Of a stretch of DNA of 64,000 bases, positions 10,650 to 22,137 are shown piece by piece. How positions within the stretch are numbered: the stretch's first letter is position 1; the number at the start of each line of letters is the position of its first letter. A program made the position numbers and the translations under genes. The notes beneath the pieces are model-generated. The model saw only the letters and a program-made list of their open reading frames with translations, was not told the DNA's origin and made no database searches. This DNA comes from Phocoena phocoena. Taxonomy: Eukaryota > Chordata > Mammalia > Artiodactyla > Phocoenidae. The stretch covers positions 74,701,223 through 74,765,222 of the forward strand of contig NC_089230.1 of NCBI RefSeq assembly GCF_963924675.1, given 5' to 3'.

Positions 10650-12558
10650 ATTGCTTTTTTTAAAAAAAAACTTTATTTAGATATGATTGACATGTAAAAA
10701 GCTGTACATATTTAATGTATACAACTCCATGAGTTTGGAGGTAAGTATATACCTGTGAAACCATCACCCCATCAGGCCATAAACATATCCATCACCTCCC
10801 AAAGTTTCCTCCTGCCTCCTTTATTATTATTATTTTGTGTGTATGTATGTGTAGTAAGAACACAGCATGAGATCTACCTTCTTAGCAAATTTTAATTTTA
10901 TAATACCACATTTTCAGTTATAGGCGCCATGCTATATAGTGAATTTTCAGAACTTATTCATCTTGCATAAATGCTACTTTGTACCATTTGACTATCACCT
11001 CCCCATTTTGCCCTCCACCTAGTCCTTGGCAACCACCATTCTATTCTCTATTTGTATGAGTGCAACTATTTTAGATTACACATATAAATGAGTTCATACT
11101 GTATTTGTCTTTCCTTGTCCAGTTTTTTTCCACACAGCATAATATCCTTTAGGTCCATCCGTGTTGTCGCAAATAGCAGGATTTCCTTCTTTACGGTTGA
11201 ATAATATTATATCTACATACCACATTTTCTTTACCTGTTCATCTGTTGATGGACATTTAGGTTGTTTTTATACTTTGGCTTTTGTGAATAATGCTGCAAT
11301 GAACATGGGAATGCAGGTTTCTCTTTGGGACCCTGATTTAAACTTATTTGCATAAATATCCAGAAGTGGGATTCCTGGAATATATGGTAGTTCCATTTTT
11401 AACTTCTTGAGGAACCTCCATATTGTTTTCCATAATGGGTGTACCAATTTATATTCCCACCAGTAGTGTACCAGTGTTCCTGTTTCTCTACATCCTTGCC
11501 AACACTTGTTATCTTCTGTTTTATTAATAACAGTCATCCTAATAGGTGTGAGGTGATATCTCATTGTGGTTTTTAATTTGTATTTCCCTGTTAATTAGTA
11601 AAGCTGAGCACCTTTTCATATACCTGTTGGCAATTTGTAGGTCTTCTTTAGAAAAATGTTTATTCAGGTTCTTTGTGCATTTTTAAAAATGTAGTTTTAT
11701 TGAGAAATAATTGACATACATCACTGTTTAAGCTTTGCCCACTTTAAAATCAGATTTTTTTTTTTTTACTATTGAGTTGTATAAGTTTTTTATATATTTT
11801 GCACATTACCTTTTTATCAGGTAAATGGTTTGCAAATATTTTCTCCCATTCAGCAGGCTGCCTTGTTGTTTTGTTGATTGTTTCCTTTGCTGTGTAGAGG
11901 TTTTTAATTTGATGTTGTTCCACTTGTTTATTTTTGCTTTTGTGGCCTGTGCTTTGGTGTCATACATATCCAAAAACTCATTGCCAAGAGAAATGTAAAG
12001 AAGCTTTTTCCCAATGTTTTCTTCCAGAAGTTTTATGGTTTCAGGTCTTACATTTAGATCTTTATACATTTTAAGTTGATTTTTGTGTATAGTGTAAGAT
12101 AAGGGTTCAATTTCATTCTTTTGCTTGTGAATGTCCAGTTTTCCCAGGACCATTTATTAAAGAGACTATCATTTACCATTTTTGTGTTCTTGGTACCGTT
12201 GTTGAAGATTTAGTTGACTGTATATGGGTGGTTTTATATCGAGGCTCTAATCTGTTCCATTGGTCTATATGTCTGTTTTCATATTAGTACCATACTGTTT
12301 CAATCACTATAGCTTTTTAATATAATTTGAAATCAGGAAGTGAGATGCCTCCAGGTTTGTTCTTCTTGCTCTTCTTCTTTTGCTACTCTGGGTTTTTTTG
12401 TAGTTCCATATGAATTTTATGATTGCTTTTTCTATTTCTGTAAAAAAATGCCACTGGAATTTTGATATGCATTGTATTAAGTCTGTAGAGTGCTTTGGGT
12501 AGTATGGACTAAATATCTTCAAGAAGAGTTCTATCAATTTACATTATTATCAATAATT
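10650..12558 (-). mobile_element. Old L1 (L1M/L1-type): ORF2 3' half and 3' UTR
   Basis: The left end is the old L1 3' UTR pattern ('aactttatttagatatgattgacatg', 'tgtatacaactccatgagtttgg'). Minus-strand reading gives decayed ORF2 C-terminal sequence: about 11564 to 11268 contains [15 protein letters not shown] and [14 protein letters not shown], about 12153 to 11806 contains [18 protein letters not shown], and 12537 to 12307 an upstream piece. At about 11680-11770 a short 'tgtagttttattgagaaataattgacatac' segment breaks colinearity and looks like another L1 3' UTR scrap inserted or rearranged. Confidence 0.88.
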
Positions 12559-12903
12559 TGAAAACAGGTGTTTTGTTTTTTTTTCAAGATGTTGGGGGTA
12601 GGAGATTATTAATTTATTTATATTTATTTTTGCTGTGTTAGGTCTTCGTTTCTGTGCAAGGGCTTTCTCTAGTTGTGGCGAGCAGGGGCTACTCTTCATC
12701 GTGGTGCGCGGGCCTCTCACTATCGCGGCCTCTCTTGTTGAGGAGCACAGGCTCCAGACGCGCAGGCTCGGTAGTTGTGGCTCACAGGCCTAGTTGCTCC
12801 ACGGCACGTGGGATCCTCCCAGACCAGGGCTCGAACCCGTGTCTCCTGCATTAGCAGGCAGATTCTCAACCACTGCGCCACCAGGGAAGCCCTGAAAACA
12901 GGT
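12559..12903 (-). mobile_element. Longer CHR-family SINE with 11-bp target duplication
   Basis: TGAAAACAGGT occurs at 12559-12569 and 12893-12903. Between them is a minus-strand tRNA-derived SINE of the longer CHR form: head complement 'accagggaagccc', B-box region 'ctcgaacccgtg', and the extra 'tctctagttgtggcgagcaggggctactcttc' region absent from the short CHR-2 copies, followed by an A/T-rich tail. More diverged than the CHR-2 copies, so probably older. It landed at the 5' edge of the old L1 to its left. Confidence 0.93.
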
Positions 12904-14033
12904 TTTGAATATCGAGTATTTTTTAAATTGCCCAGTAAAAATGATAAGCCAGGATTTTAATCTACATTTATTTGTTTAATTTGACTACTTGCTAACCTCT
13001 TGTTTTTGTTGTTTTATTTTTTTCTTTTAAAAGATTGGTGTTTTCTTTTAAATTTATTATTAAGTGTGACTTGCTGAATATCTACCAAGTGCTTGTCAGT
13101 TACCAACTGCCACAAAGCAAACATTATTTTCCTTATTTTCTTCATGAGGTAACTGATTTGTAGGAGTGATTGATGTATTTCCTAAAAATATTAAGTTTAT
13201 TAGTCTGAGAAATATTTTCTGGATTATTTCTAGTTTAAGAATTGCCTTTTCCATTTGTTTATGTTTCTTAACATTCAAAATTATTTTTGTTTTTTTTATT
13301 TGTTTAATGTGGTCACTATTATTGAATTTTTTTCTGCAAACATTATGCTTTGGAAGGCCTTTCTTCCCCCAAGATCCATTACATATTTACTTCTATTTTT
13401 GTCATACCTTTTTATAATTTACTTCTAATGCCACTGGAATTTTGATTGATCAATCCTAAATCAAACTGCAGGTCCCAGAGAAAATCTAATGGGTGATCTA
13501 GATGTGCTCAAGTGACCAGGAAAAAAAAATCCAGTCCAGTTTTTTTTCCTTTTGTGGGGGAAGAGGAAAGGAACAGTGACCATCAGAGTTACAATTTTTT
13601 TGGTTGGTCCAGCATTTTGTTGTCATTCTTGTTGTATCATGCTGGATTAGGACCTAACTGGAGTTTTCTCAAATCCCTGATTTGCCCAATACCTTTTAAA
13701 AAATTATTTGTCCTTTATTTATTGGCTTGTGATGTTTACTTCATAAGTTTTATACATGCCAGGGCTTCCTTTATAGATATTGCAGCTATTCTGTTTACCT
13801 CTGTGATATATTTTTAGTGGTAATGCATTATTAATTACTGTGGCTTTAAAATGTATTTAGTATTTTTTAGAGCAAGTATCTTCAGAGCTTTTTCTCCCTC
13901 TTTGTTCGTTCCCACAATATTTCCTCTTCTCATCTAAGTTAATTTACAATTGATTTGATAATGACTTAAGAGTATGATAAAAACATATACCTAATACTTT
14001 TCCTAGCCACATTTATTGTCTTTTATTTCATTC
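12904..14033. other. Mostly unrecognised; possible old L1 pieces on minus strand
   Basis: 13068-13160 looks like a worn MIR or L2 tail in reverse. 13600-13900 ('ctgtggctttaaaatgtatttag', 'agagcaagtatcttc') reads like the reverse of decayed L1 ORF2, but no clear peptide can be recovered. No gene is seen. Short direct repeat: 'gccactggaattttgat' at 12450-12466 recurs at 13430-13446, the first copy lying inside the neighbouring L1. Confidence 0.4.
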
Positions 14034-15480
14034 AAAATATTGTTTATTGAATGTCTCTTATGTACCAGTCACTGTTTTGGTCACTAGGGATGCAAACTTG
14101 AATAAGACAATTATGTTCCTGCCCCATCAAATTACATTTAAATTGGGAAGAATTATAATAAATGGGTTAATAAATACATATAGGCCATAATTTCAGGTAA
14201 TAAGTGCTGTGAAGAAAAATAAAGCAGACTAAAGGGCTAGACAGTGAGCAAGGGTTATTTGATAAAGGATGGCTGAGTAGGTTCTTTCTGAGGAGCTGGT
14301 ATCTGAGCCCATGGAGCCAGTGAGGGGCCTGGGGGAATCTGGAGGAAGCACTTGCTGGGCAGAGAGAATGGCAGATGCAAGGACCCCCAGGAAGGACCCA
14401 GGGTGTTATGCCCAAGGTATGGCATTGCTGCTTAAGTGGCTGGAGTGGAGGGCACCTGGACAGAGTTATCGGTGTGAGAGGGCTAGACAGATAGATGGGA
14501 CCAGGTCTTTTGTGGTTTCCTATGTGTTACAAAAAGGAGTTAGTTTGGGTTTTAGTCCAAGCCATTGGAGGGTCTAGAACAGGGAATCAACATGATATAA
14601 TGTGTGTCTTCTGGGTAGAGAAGAGAAAGCAGCTAGGGGTCTTTAGCTCAAATCCAGATAAGAGATGCTGACAGCTTGGGCCAGAGTTGCAGCAATAGGG
14701 TGGTGAGCAGTGATCAGATCCTGCATAGAGCAGGCAGGAATCACAGCTGGATTGGATGTGTGTGGCAGGGGATGGCGAGGTGGTAAGAGAGACACCTGGG
14801 TGTCGGGCTGAGGGACTGTGTGGTGGCATCTTTACTGGGAAAAGGAAGAGCCCGGGCAGAGTTTCAACTGGCCATCCAAGTACCCTGTGGGTCAGGAACT
14901 CAGCAAATATCAGAACCAAAGAAATGAATTGGGATGTCATCAGCGAAGGGAAGGGAAGGGAAGGGAAGGAAGAAAAAGGAAGCAAGCAAGAAAACTCATC
15001 AAGACCAACAGCAAAGGGGGAGAGAGCCAGGTGGGAGTGATAACTGGGGAGTCAAGTGCTGCAGTGTTGCAAGGAGGGAGTGATCAATTGTGTAAATGGG
15101 GTTGAGAGGTCCCAGGAACTGAGTGCTGGATTTAACCAGGTTGCTTTCACTGGAGCTGAGCTAGGGGAAGAAAAGCCAGCTTGGGGGTGGGTTCAGGAGA
15201 GAATGGTGGCAAACAGCAGAAAGAGCATATAGACAACTCCTTACAGAAATTTTGCTGTGAGGAGCAGAGCAGTGAGGCTGGAGATGGACTTAGAATGGGG
15301 GGGCTCTTAATATGCGGCATTCTATAGCTGATACACGGGATTAGAATGCTGATGGCGGTGATCCAGGAGAGAAGGAGAAGCTCCTAGTGCAGGAGAGAAA
15401 GGGGATGCCTGCAGGAGCCAAATCCTTAACAGGCAGGAGTGACTGGAATCTCCAGTACACGCAGAAGGTTAGGCTTTGGA
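14034..15480 (-). mobile_element. Long inverted L2 LINE (3' UTR and ORF2 part)
   Basis: Starts with the reverse of the L2 terminus ('tttattgaatgtctcttatgtaccagtcactg') and stays roughly colinear with reverse L2: 'ataagtgctgtgaagaaaaataaagcag', 'agccattggagggtctagaacagg', 'gggatgtcatcagcg', 'aaggagggagtgatcaattgtg', 'catatagacaactcc', 'ttttgctgtgaggagcagag' and 'atgctgatggcggtgatccaggagag'. About 1.4 kb is long for an L2 remnant. All frames are broken and the element is long extinct. Confidence 0.88.
14946..14985. repeat. GGGAA-type simple repeat
   Basis: Four GGGAA units grading into GGAAG/AAGC units, grown inside the inverted L2 just after its 'gtcatcagcg' block. Confidence 0.9.
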
Positions 15481-16388
15481 CAGGAGAAACGGTGTCTATC
15501 AACTTTCATTTAAGTGAAGTCACCTCTATTTTAAGCGACCCTGATATGTGACTTATTCAGGAGAGCACACTGGTCTCTTATTGCTCATCCAGGTATTTAT
15601 GATGATGTGCAGGTAATCTGTGAAAAAAAGAGCCATGCATTAATTGGCAAACCTGCAAACTTCCTATGACAGATTCATTTAAATCACCTTATTTGCAAAA
15701 GTGAAAAAAGAAATCCAATCAACCTGTTAAATGCAACTTGTTCTGTGTAACTGAGCCCTCTAGGCATCTGCTGACTCTTCAGTCTACATTTTCCCATATC
15801 GAGCACACATTTCTGGTTTACGATTATCCTGTACTTGAATGTGCTACTGAAATGTAGGGGACACCTACAGGAAACAAACAACAGATTGTATTTCGTGGAA
15901 AGCCTCAGGCTCAAAGGTCCTAACCTGTGCGGGCATTCACTCTGCATCCCTGGAAACCAAGTGCCAGGGGAGCACCGCCCTTCAGTACAAGCAGCGCTGC
16001 CTGGGAAGCAGGGGTTTCCAGACATTTTTGCTTTCTGATTAATGAGCATATTCTTAAAAAATGATGGTTACCAGGGATTTTGTACTTATATTGCACTTCC
16101 AGCTTGTGGTAGACCTTTGCCTACAGGAAGTAAATTAGGGGCAGGGCACAGAATAGAGTTACAATGAAGTAGTGTTTTCATTATTAAAATAGATTGTCAC
16201 GGAATGCAACACCAGGTAGCCTGTGTTGGAATCAGATCGTGTGGGTCCTCTAGAATGATAATGAGAAATGAAATCTCAGAAATTTCATGGGCATAAGTTA
16301 CTTTGTTTGCTGTGTCTCTTTTAAGCTCCCCAACACATGTTTCTTATTATTAAGAGAAAGGTGAGTGAAAGTGATACTTGATTCATGT
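15481..16388. other. No recognised feature
   Basis: Single-copy-looking. A minus-strand frame of about 120 codons (16049 to 15684) exists but has no recognisable domain and overlaps a plus-strand frame of similar quality, so I do not call a gene. Confidence 0.4.
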
Positions 16389-17172
16389 TTTAAAACAATT
16401 TTTATTGAACTATAGTTGAGTTACAATGGTGTGTTATTTTCGGGTGTATAGCAAAGTGATTCAGGTATACATACATACATTGTATATACATATATATATG
16501 TATATATATGATATATACATATTGTTTTTTAGATTCTTCTCCACTGTAGGTTATTACAAAATATTAAGTATAGTCCCCTGTGCTATACAGTGGGTCCTTG
16601 TTGATTATCTGTTTTATATATAGTAGTGTGTATATGTTAATCCCATTCTCCAAATTTATCCCTCCCTCTCTTTCCCCTTTGGTAACCATAAGTTTATTTT
16701 CTATGTCTGTGAGTCTATTTCTGTTTTGTAGATAAGTTTACTTGTGTCATATTTTAGATTCCACATATAAGTAATATCATATGATATTTGTCTTTCTCTG
16801 TCTGACTTTCTTCACTTAATATGATAATCTCTAGGTGCAACCATGTTGCTGCAAATGGCATTATTTCATTCTTTTTTATCGCTGAGTAATATTCCATTGC
16901 ATATATGTACAATCTTCTTTATCCATTCCTCTGTTGATGAACATTTAGGTTGCTTCCATGTCTTGGCTGTTGTAAATAGTGCTGCAATGAACATAGGGTG
17001 CGTGTATCTTTCCGAATTAGAGTTTTCTCCAGATGTATGCCTAGGAGTGGGATCACTGGATCATATGGTAACTCTAGATTTAGTTTTTTAAGGAACCTCC
17101 ATACTGTTCTACATAGTGGCTGCACCAACTTGCATTCCCACCAACAGTGTAGGAGGGTTCCCTTTTCTCACT
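16389..17172 (-). mobile_element. 5'-truncated L1: ORF2 C-terminus and 3' UTR
   Basis: The reverse 3' UTR starts at 'aatttttattgaactatagttgag'. Minus-strand ORF2 end about 17128 to 16919 includes [24 protein letters not shown], a clear L1 ORF2 C-terminal signature, then a frameshift. Sequence stops abruptly at 'gtaggagggttcccttttctc', the truncation point. Moderately diverged artiodactyl-type L1. Confidence 0.92.
16466..16524. repeat. TACA/TA microsatellite
   Basis: Imperfect (TACA)n and (TA)n tract inside the L1 3' UTR; it expands the native 'tatacatatacata' segment of that UTR. Confidence 0.9.
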
Positions 17173-17560
17173 TTTAAAAAAAAAATTTTATTGGAGTATA
17201 GCTGATTTACAATGTTGTGTTAGTTTCAGGTGTACAGAAAAGTGAATCAGTTATACATATACATATACCCACTCTTTTTGTAGATTCTTTTCCCATATAG
17301 GCCATTACAGAGTATTGAGTAGAGTTTCCTGTGCTATACAGTAGATCCTTATTAGCTATCTATTTTATATAGAGTAGTGTGTATGTCAATCCCAGTCTCC
17401 CAATTTATTCCTCCCATCCTTATTCCCTGGTAACCATAAGTTTGTTTTCTACATCTGTGACTCTACTTCTGCTTTGTTTTGTTTTGTTTTGTTTTTTTAA
17501 GATTATTTTCCCATGTAGGCCATTACAGGGTGTTGAGTAGAGTTCCCTGTATTTTACTCT
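17173..17560 (-). mobile_element. Further L1 3' UTR copies stacked behind the first
   Basis: A fresh reverse L1 3' end starts at 17176 ('aaaaaattttattggagtatagctg') directly after the truncation point of the preceding L1 and runs to about 17497. Then 17500-17560 repeats the internal block 'attattttcccatgtaggccattacagggt' already present at about 17283-17318, so a third partial copy is present. A (GTTTT)n run lies at 17475-17497. Confidence 0.85.
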
Positions 17561-17880
17561 CCATGGTCCTCTTCTTGAAGCTGATGGCTGCATCGTCACT
17601 CAGGGTCAGGCTAAGCCTCCAGTTGTTATCATGGGGAGTGATGGCAAGTGTTAGAGGGGACATTTAGCAAATACCAACCAACCACTTCTCTGTAAGAGTG
17701 GCCAGAATTGCTCTCTGATATGATGGCTGCGACCATCTCAGCAGGCAGCTGGTGAGAAATGCATTCACTTTGCCACCTACTGCTCAGGATCTCTTGAATG
17801 ATGGCCAGAGGAGCCAAAGAGCCTTCCGGGGTTTCTCTGCTCCCAACGCAATCAGACAGCCATTGAAAGACTAAAATCTG
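17561..17880 (-). other. Possible pseudogene-like coding fragment
   Basis: On the minus strand from about 17870 to 17628 the frame is open and reads FQWLSDCVGSRETPEGSLAP, then IIQEILSSRWQSECISHQLP and AAIISESNSGHSYREVVGWY before TGA. After a frame change it can be followed as NWRLSLTLSDDAAISFKK (about 17620 to 17567). The composition is protein-like and GC content is higher than in the flanks. I do not recognise the protein and see no poly(A) tail, so this is only a candidate for a broken retrocopy or old exon. Confidence 0.25.
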
Positions 17881-18294
17881 TGCCTCACAAAGACTTAAAA
17901 TATCAACAGAAAGTCATAGGAATGCACATTTCTTACAGGAAAATAAAAGCATCTTAAGATGTGAGAATCTCAAAATGAGTTATAACATTTGTTTATAGCT
18001 ATTTTCTCCTGAGGACAACTCAGAGGTCCTGGGCGTTGGTAAGGTTACATTTTATCTTGGATACACCAGTCCTCCTTCTTATTATCGGTAATTGGAGGTA
18101 GTGCTACTGCCTGTAGCAGTGGATCGTGCCTGACCTATCGCCAATAGGTATAGATCGGACAACAATTAGCCATTAAGTGCAGTATCGTACCTGGATGCCA
18201 ATACCAAATGACACTTGGAGGTACTCAAACATATTCCAAATAGAATTTTCTGGCTACAAGGGGTTGTCTTATTAACATGGTGGTGGGTAAGGAG
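17881..18294. other. Unrecognised; small CpG-containing hairpin cluster
   Basis: No gene or named repeat. 18085-18200 keeps several TCG-type CpGs and short self-complementary stretches (ACCTAT/ATAGGT about 18134-18150), unlike the CpG-poor flanks. Confidence 0.35.
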
Positions 18295-18645
18295 AGCTAA
18301 CATTTACTGAGAAACTACTGGAATTGTCCCTGAACTTTGTATATGTTCTTTCATTTCATTCTCTCAATAATTTCTTCATACATAAGAATCCTCTCTCCTA
18401 TGCCAGGCATCAATTAAAGCCCTCAGATATATCAGTGAGCAAGGTGGACATACTGCCTGCAGATTCAGAGCTTACAGTCCAGTGATGTAGTCAATGATGA
18501 TAGAATTAATACTATCCATTGATTGATTCTCATTTTACAGTCACTGCAGTAAGCATCTAATTCATCACTACTTGGCAAATGAGGGGAGCAAGGCTTACGG
18601 AGTGAAGTGACTTGTATTAAGATTTGAACCTAGGTCTTGCTGTCC
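18295..18645 (-). repeat. MIR SINE, split
   Basis: Reverse MIR pieces: 'gctaacatttactgagaaactactgg' with 'tatatgttctttcatttcattctctcaat' on the left, and 'attgattctcattttacagtc', 'agtgacttgtattaag' and 'gatttgaacctaggtc' on the right. An L2-like segment separates the halves. Confidence 0.65.
18393..18500 (-). repeat. L2 3'-end fragment inside the split MIR
   Basis: 'tatgccaggcatcaattaaagccctc', 'atcagtgagcaagg' and 'agagcttacagtccagtg' match reverse L2 3' UTR. Confidence 0.6.
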
Positions 18646-18765
18646 CCTCTGGGGACAGTTTGAATCCCAGTTCTGCTAGTTAACAACTCTGTGATCCTGA
18701 GAAAGTGAATTCGTCTTCCTGAGTTTCCTGAGATGATGAATGGGGACAGTAAGATACCTTCCATC
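18646..18765 (+). repeat. MIR SINE
   Basis: Forward MIR: 'gtttgaatcccagttctgctagttaacaactctgtgatcctgag', then 'cttcctgagtttcc' and 'gatgaatggggacagtaagatacc'. Lies back-to-back with the reverse MIR on its left. Confidence 0.75.
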
Positions 18766-18789
18766 CTTTTCCATCTTCTACCTTACCCA

Positions 18790-18990
18790 TTTTACTCTTA
18801 CATGTGTTAGAGGCTTCCCATCTTTCAAGTCTTAGTTTAGTCATTGCTTCTCAAGAAAGCCTTCCCTGACTGCCTGTCTCAGCCCCCAAGAATCTTTTGA
18901 GTGAACTTGTTCCATGGTGCCTTGTGGCATTCCCTCGTCATAGTACTAACTCCCTACAGTGTGCCTGCCTGTTTATCTGCCTCAAGGCAA
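18790..18990 (+). repeat. L2 LINE fragment
   Basis: 'tcttagtttagtcattgcttctcaagaaagccttccctgactgcc' and 'cattccctcgtcatag' follow forward L2 sequence just upstream of its 3' end. Confidence 0.7.
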
Positions 18991-20194
18991 AAAGATGAAG
19001 AGTATAGCCAGAGGGGTCAACCGTGTTTCTTCAAGCTCTGCTGCAGATAGGTAACAAGTTCAACACACCCTCTACTGCCTTCCCGAATCGGGCAATATCT
19101 ATCTTGGTTCTGCCATATTTGTGCGGATACAAGAGCAGATCTGTCTTATTCTGGTATTGGATAAAACGGCCTTTGAGTGAAAGCTTAGTCAAGAAGTTAG
19201 CCTGAAGCCAGAGCCGTGGCTAGAGAGGAAAACAAGGCCAGGTTGCCAGCGGCTGGGCAGGCAGGACTTCGCTGGGCAGTGCAGAGAGCCCTCCGTTCCT
19301 GCCCAGCGCTTCACCCTCCTGGCACATTCATTCAGCACCTCAGTCTGCAGACTGATATATTTTTGATGAGGGAGAAGTTAGGGAAATCCTGGGGAGTCAA
19401 AACAGACAGAAGACACAGTTCTTCTATCCTGAATCAATGGGACTCTTTGGGCTAGACATTTGCCTTCCTGAAACCAGCGTCCAATCTGGTGCAAATCAAT
19501 ATTTGCTGATGCATAATTTCAGGGAGCAGTCCTGTGTTTTCTGTAGCAAGGTTGTGTTTTAATAAGATGACCAAGCACGACTTTATAAGGCAAACAAATG
19601 AAATAAAACCTTCCAGACGACCACTGGAAATGTTTCTTCTTTTTTTTTTTTTTTTTTAACTCCAATACAGACCTTTCAGTGAAATGGCCTGACAGTTTTA
19701 TGCGTTCCTTCCTGTTTAGCATGGCAGGGAGGGATGGAATTCAGGCCCACCATGACCTGTTGAAGTCACTTTCTCAAAATAAAGACAGACAAATAATAAA
19801 CTTTATAAAGTCATCCTAAACTAGGACTTCTTGGCATTTTTCTCTTCATCTGTAATTTTTTTTAATTTAGAGATTATAAAACTATAAAAACAATGAATTA
19901 CAATTGCTGTGCCTTCCAGAACATGGATTATTCTAGAAGTATGTATGAATGTGTATAACCTATTGGAACTGCGACTGTATGGGGTGGGGGGGTGGGGAGA
20001 GAATCATAGAGCCTTCAGGGGGAGTCAGTGTCACTAAAGAATAAGGTTTAAAGATTCTTCCTATTACTTAGCTAAAGAGAGAACTAAATAAGATGTTCTA
20101 GATTGGCCATAGCAAGCCCTATATATAAGAGTGCTCTGGGGTTTTTCAGCTAATCTGATGAATACTTATTGAAAGGATAGCTTTCCATCCATTT
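18991..20194. other. No recognised feature
   Basis: Single-copy-looking; 19205-19330 is GC-richer ('agccagagccgtggctagag', 'ctgcccagcgcttcaccctcc') but its frames are short and unrecognised. A poly-T run lies at about 19640-19658 and a G-rich run (GGGGTGGGGGGG) at 19981-19997. Confidence 0.4.
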
Positions 20195-21080
20195 CTTTTT
20201 AATAAGCTGTATTTTTAGAGCAGATTTAGGTTCCCAGAAAAATTGAGCAGAAACTACACAGAATTCTCACGTACCTCCTACCCCGACACATGTGCAAGCT
20301 TACCCCGCTCTCAACTTCTCCCACCAGAGTGGTGCATTTGCCACAATCAACGAACCCTCACTGACACATCTTCGTCACTGAGAGTCCATAATTTACATTA
20401 GGGTTCACTCTTGGTGTTGTACATTCTATGGGTTTTGACAAATGTATAATGATATGTATCTACCTTTGTAGTATCACACAGAATGTTTCACTGCCCTAAA
20501 AATCCCCTGTACTTACCTGTTCATTTCTTCTTCCCCTTTAACCCCCAGTAACTGTTGATCTTTTTTACCGTCTCCATAGTTTTTCCTTTTCTAGAGTGCC
20601 TTATAGTCGGACTCATACAGTATGTAATCTTTTCAGATTAGTATCTTTCACTTAGTAATATGCATTTCATATACTTCCATTTATTTTCTTGGTTTGGTGG
20701 CTCATTTCTTTTTAGCTCTGAATTCTGTTGTCTGGATGTACCAGTTTATCCATTCACCTGCTGAAGGGCATCTTATTCACTTCTAAGTTTTGGCAATTCT
20801 GAATGAAGCTGCTATAAAACATCCATGTGAAGGTTTTTATGTGGACGTAAATTTTCAACTCATTTGGGTAAATACCAAGAAGCACGTTGCTGGGTCATAC
20901 AATGAGTCTGTTTAATCTTGTTTAAAAAAATGCCAAACTGTCTTCCAAAGTGGCTGTACCATTTTACACTCCTATCAGCAATGAATGGGAGTTCCTGTTG
21001 CTCCACATTCAAGTCAGCATTTGGTGCTGTTAGTGATTTGGGTTTTCACCATTCTAATAGGTATGTAGTGGTATTTTCCT
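20195..21080 (-). mobile_element. Old L1 (L1M-type) 3' region
   Basis: Reverse order of an old L1 3' end: 'cagatttaggttcccagaaaaattgagcagaaa', 'ccctcactgacacatc', 'gggttcactcttggtgttgtacattctatgggttttgaca', 'tccattcacctgctgaagggcatctt' and 'tgccaaactgtcttccaaagtggctgtacc'. No intact frame. Confidence 0.82.
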
Positions 21081-22137
21081 GTTTTTTTATTTTATTTTTC
21101 CATCCAATTTTGAGAGCTACCTCTTCGCATGGGATCCAGACACCAGGAGTAACTGAGGCTAGAGAAGGGGGGCTGACTATGATGTTGGATGTGGAGCAGT
21201 AGGCAGTCTTGGTCTAGAAGGTAGCCCTGGGCTTGCTGAGTTTTTCCTAAAACACAGTCTAGAGCCCAGGGAACTAAAGGGAAGGTCAATTCCAAGTGAT
21301 GGGAAAACTGGAAGAAACTGTGGATACTTTATAAATACACTTATTCCCTCAGCTTAGTAAAGCAATGTGTGACTTTACTGTGTCTGTGAAACCTGACGTG
21401 CATATTAGTTTAGAATTGGTATTTGCAAAGCATGCATCAGCTCTCCACAGTCTTATAGTTGCATCACCAGTGGTCCTTTGCTCACCAGGATCTCAAACTA
21501 TGTGTTCCCTCACCTTGGAGGTCGATTTTATCAATAGGCATCTCAGCTGAACTCTTGCTGTACCATTCCAGTCACCAGGTGTAATCAGATTAAGAAACTA
21601 AGGTCAGGGTCAGTCTATAAAATCAAACAATGTGCCCCTCTCTGTCTCTGCTAATTATCCTGAGGTGCAAAATCCCTAGGCTGTCCTTCCATTGTGAGTG
21701 TGATAATGGCCTTGAGCAAAGTAAATGTTACAGTGGAAAGAAACAGGAATGAGGAAGGAAAGCTCTCATTTAGTCCCTGTCAACACACCTTCTTTCCTCT
21801 GGGCCATTGGCCCCTTGCAGAAAGGCTACCCTCCAAGCAGCTAACAGTCCATTCTTTTGTCCAGTCAAGTACTGAAGAGGCTCAGTTTTGACAGGAAGCT
21901 CATTTGTCCTTATACTGTAGTATATTTTGAAATTTTACAATCTCTGTTGGCTCTGTACTCATTTATATGTCTATATAGACAGTCCTTATTTTGCAGGGTA
22001 CCTTGTTACAGAGACTTGTGCATTTTGAAAGTTGGCCCTTGTTTCCGTGTATCTGAGGTTTGCTCTGATTTAAAAGCTTCATACTTCACTGGGAAAATTG
22101 TCACCATCAGAAATAAACTTTCTCATCTTCTCACGTC
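21081..22137. other. No recognised feature
   Basis: Single-copy-looking; frames up to about 94 codons occur but none shows a recognisable domain or conserved composition. Confidence 0.4.

Noticed and set aside
15684..16049. 121-codon minus-strand frame in unrecognised DNA.
   Set aside because: No domain, no splice or promoter context, and an overlapping plus-strand frame of similar length; such lengths occur by chance in a window this size.
18133..18200. GCAGTATCGTA resembling part of U4 snRNA.
   Set aside because: Only about 11 bases match; neighbouring snRNA sequence is absent, so a U4 pseudogene is not supported.
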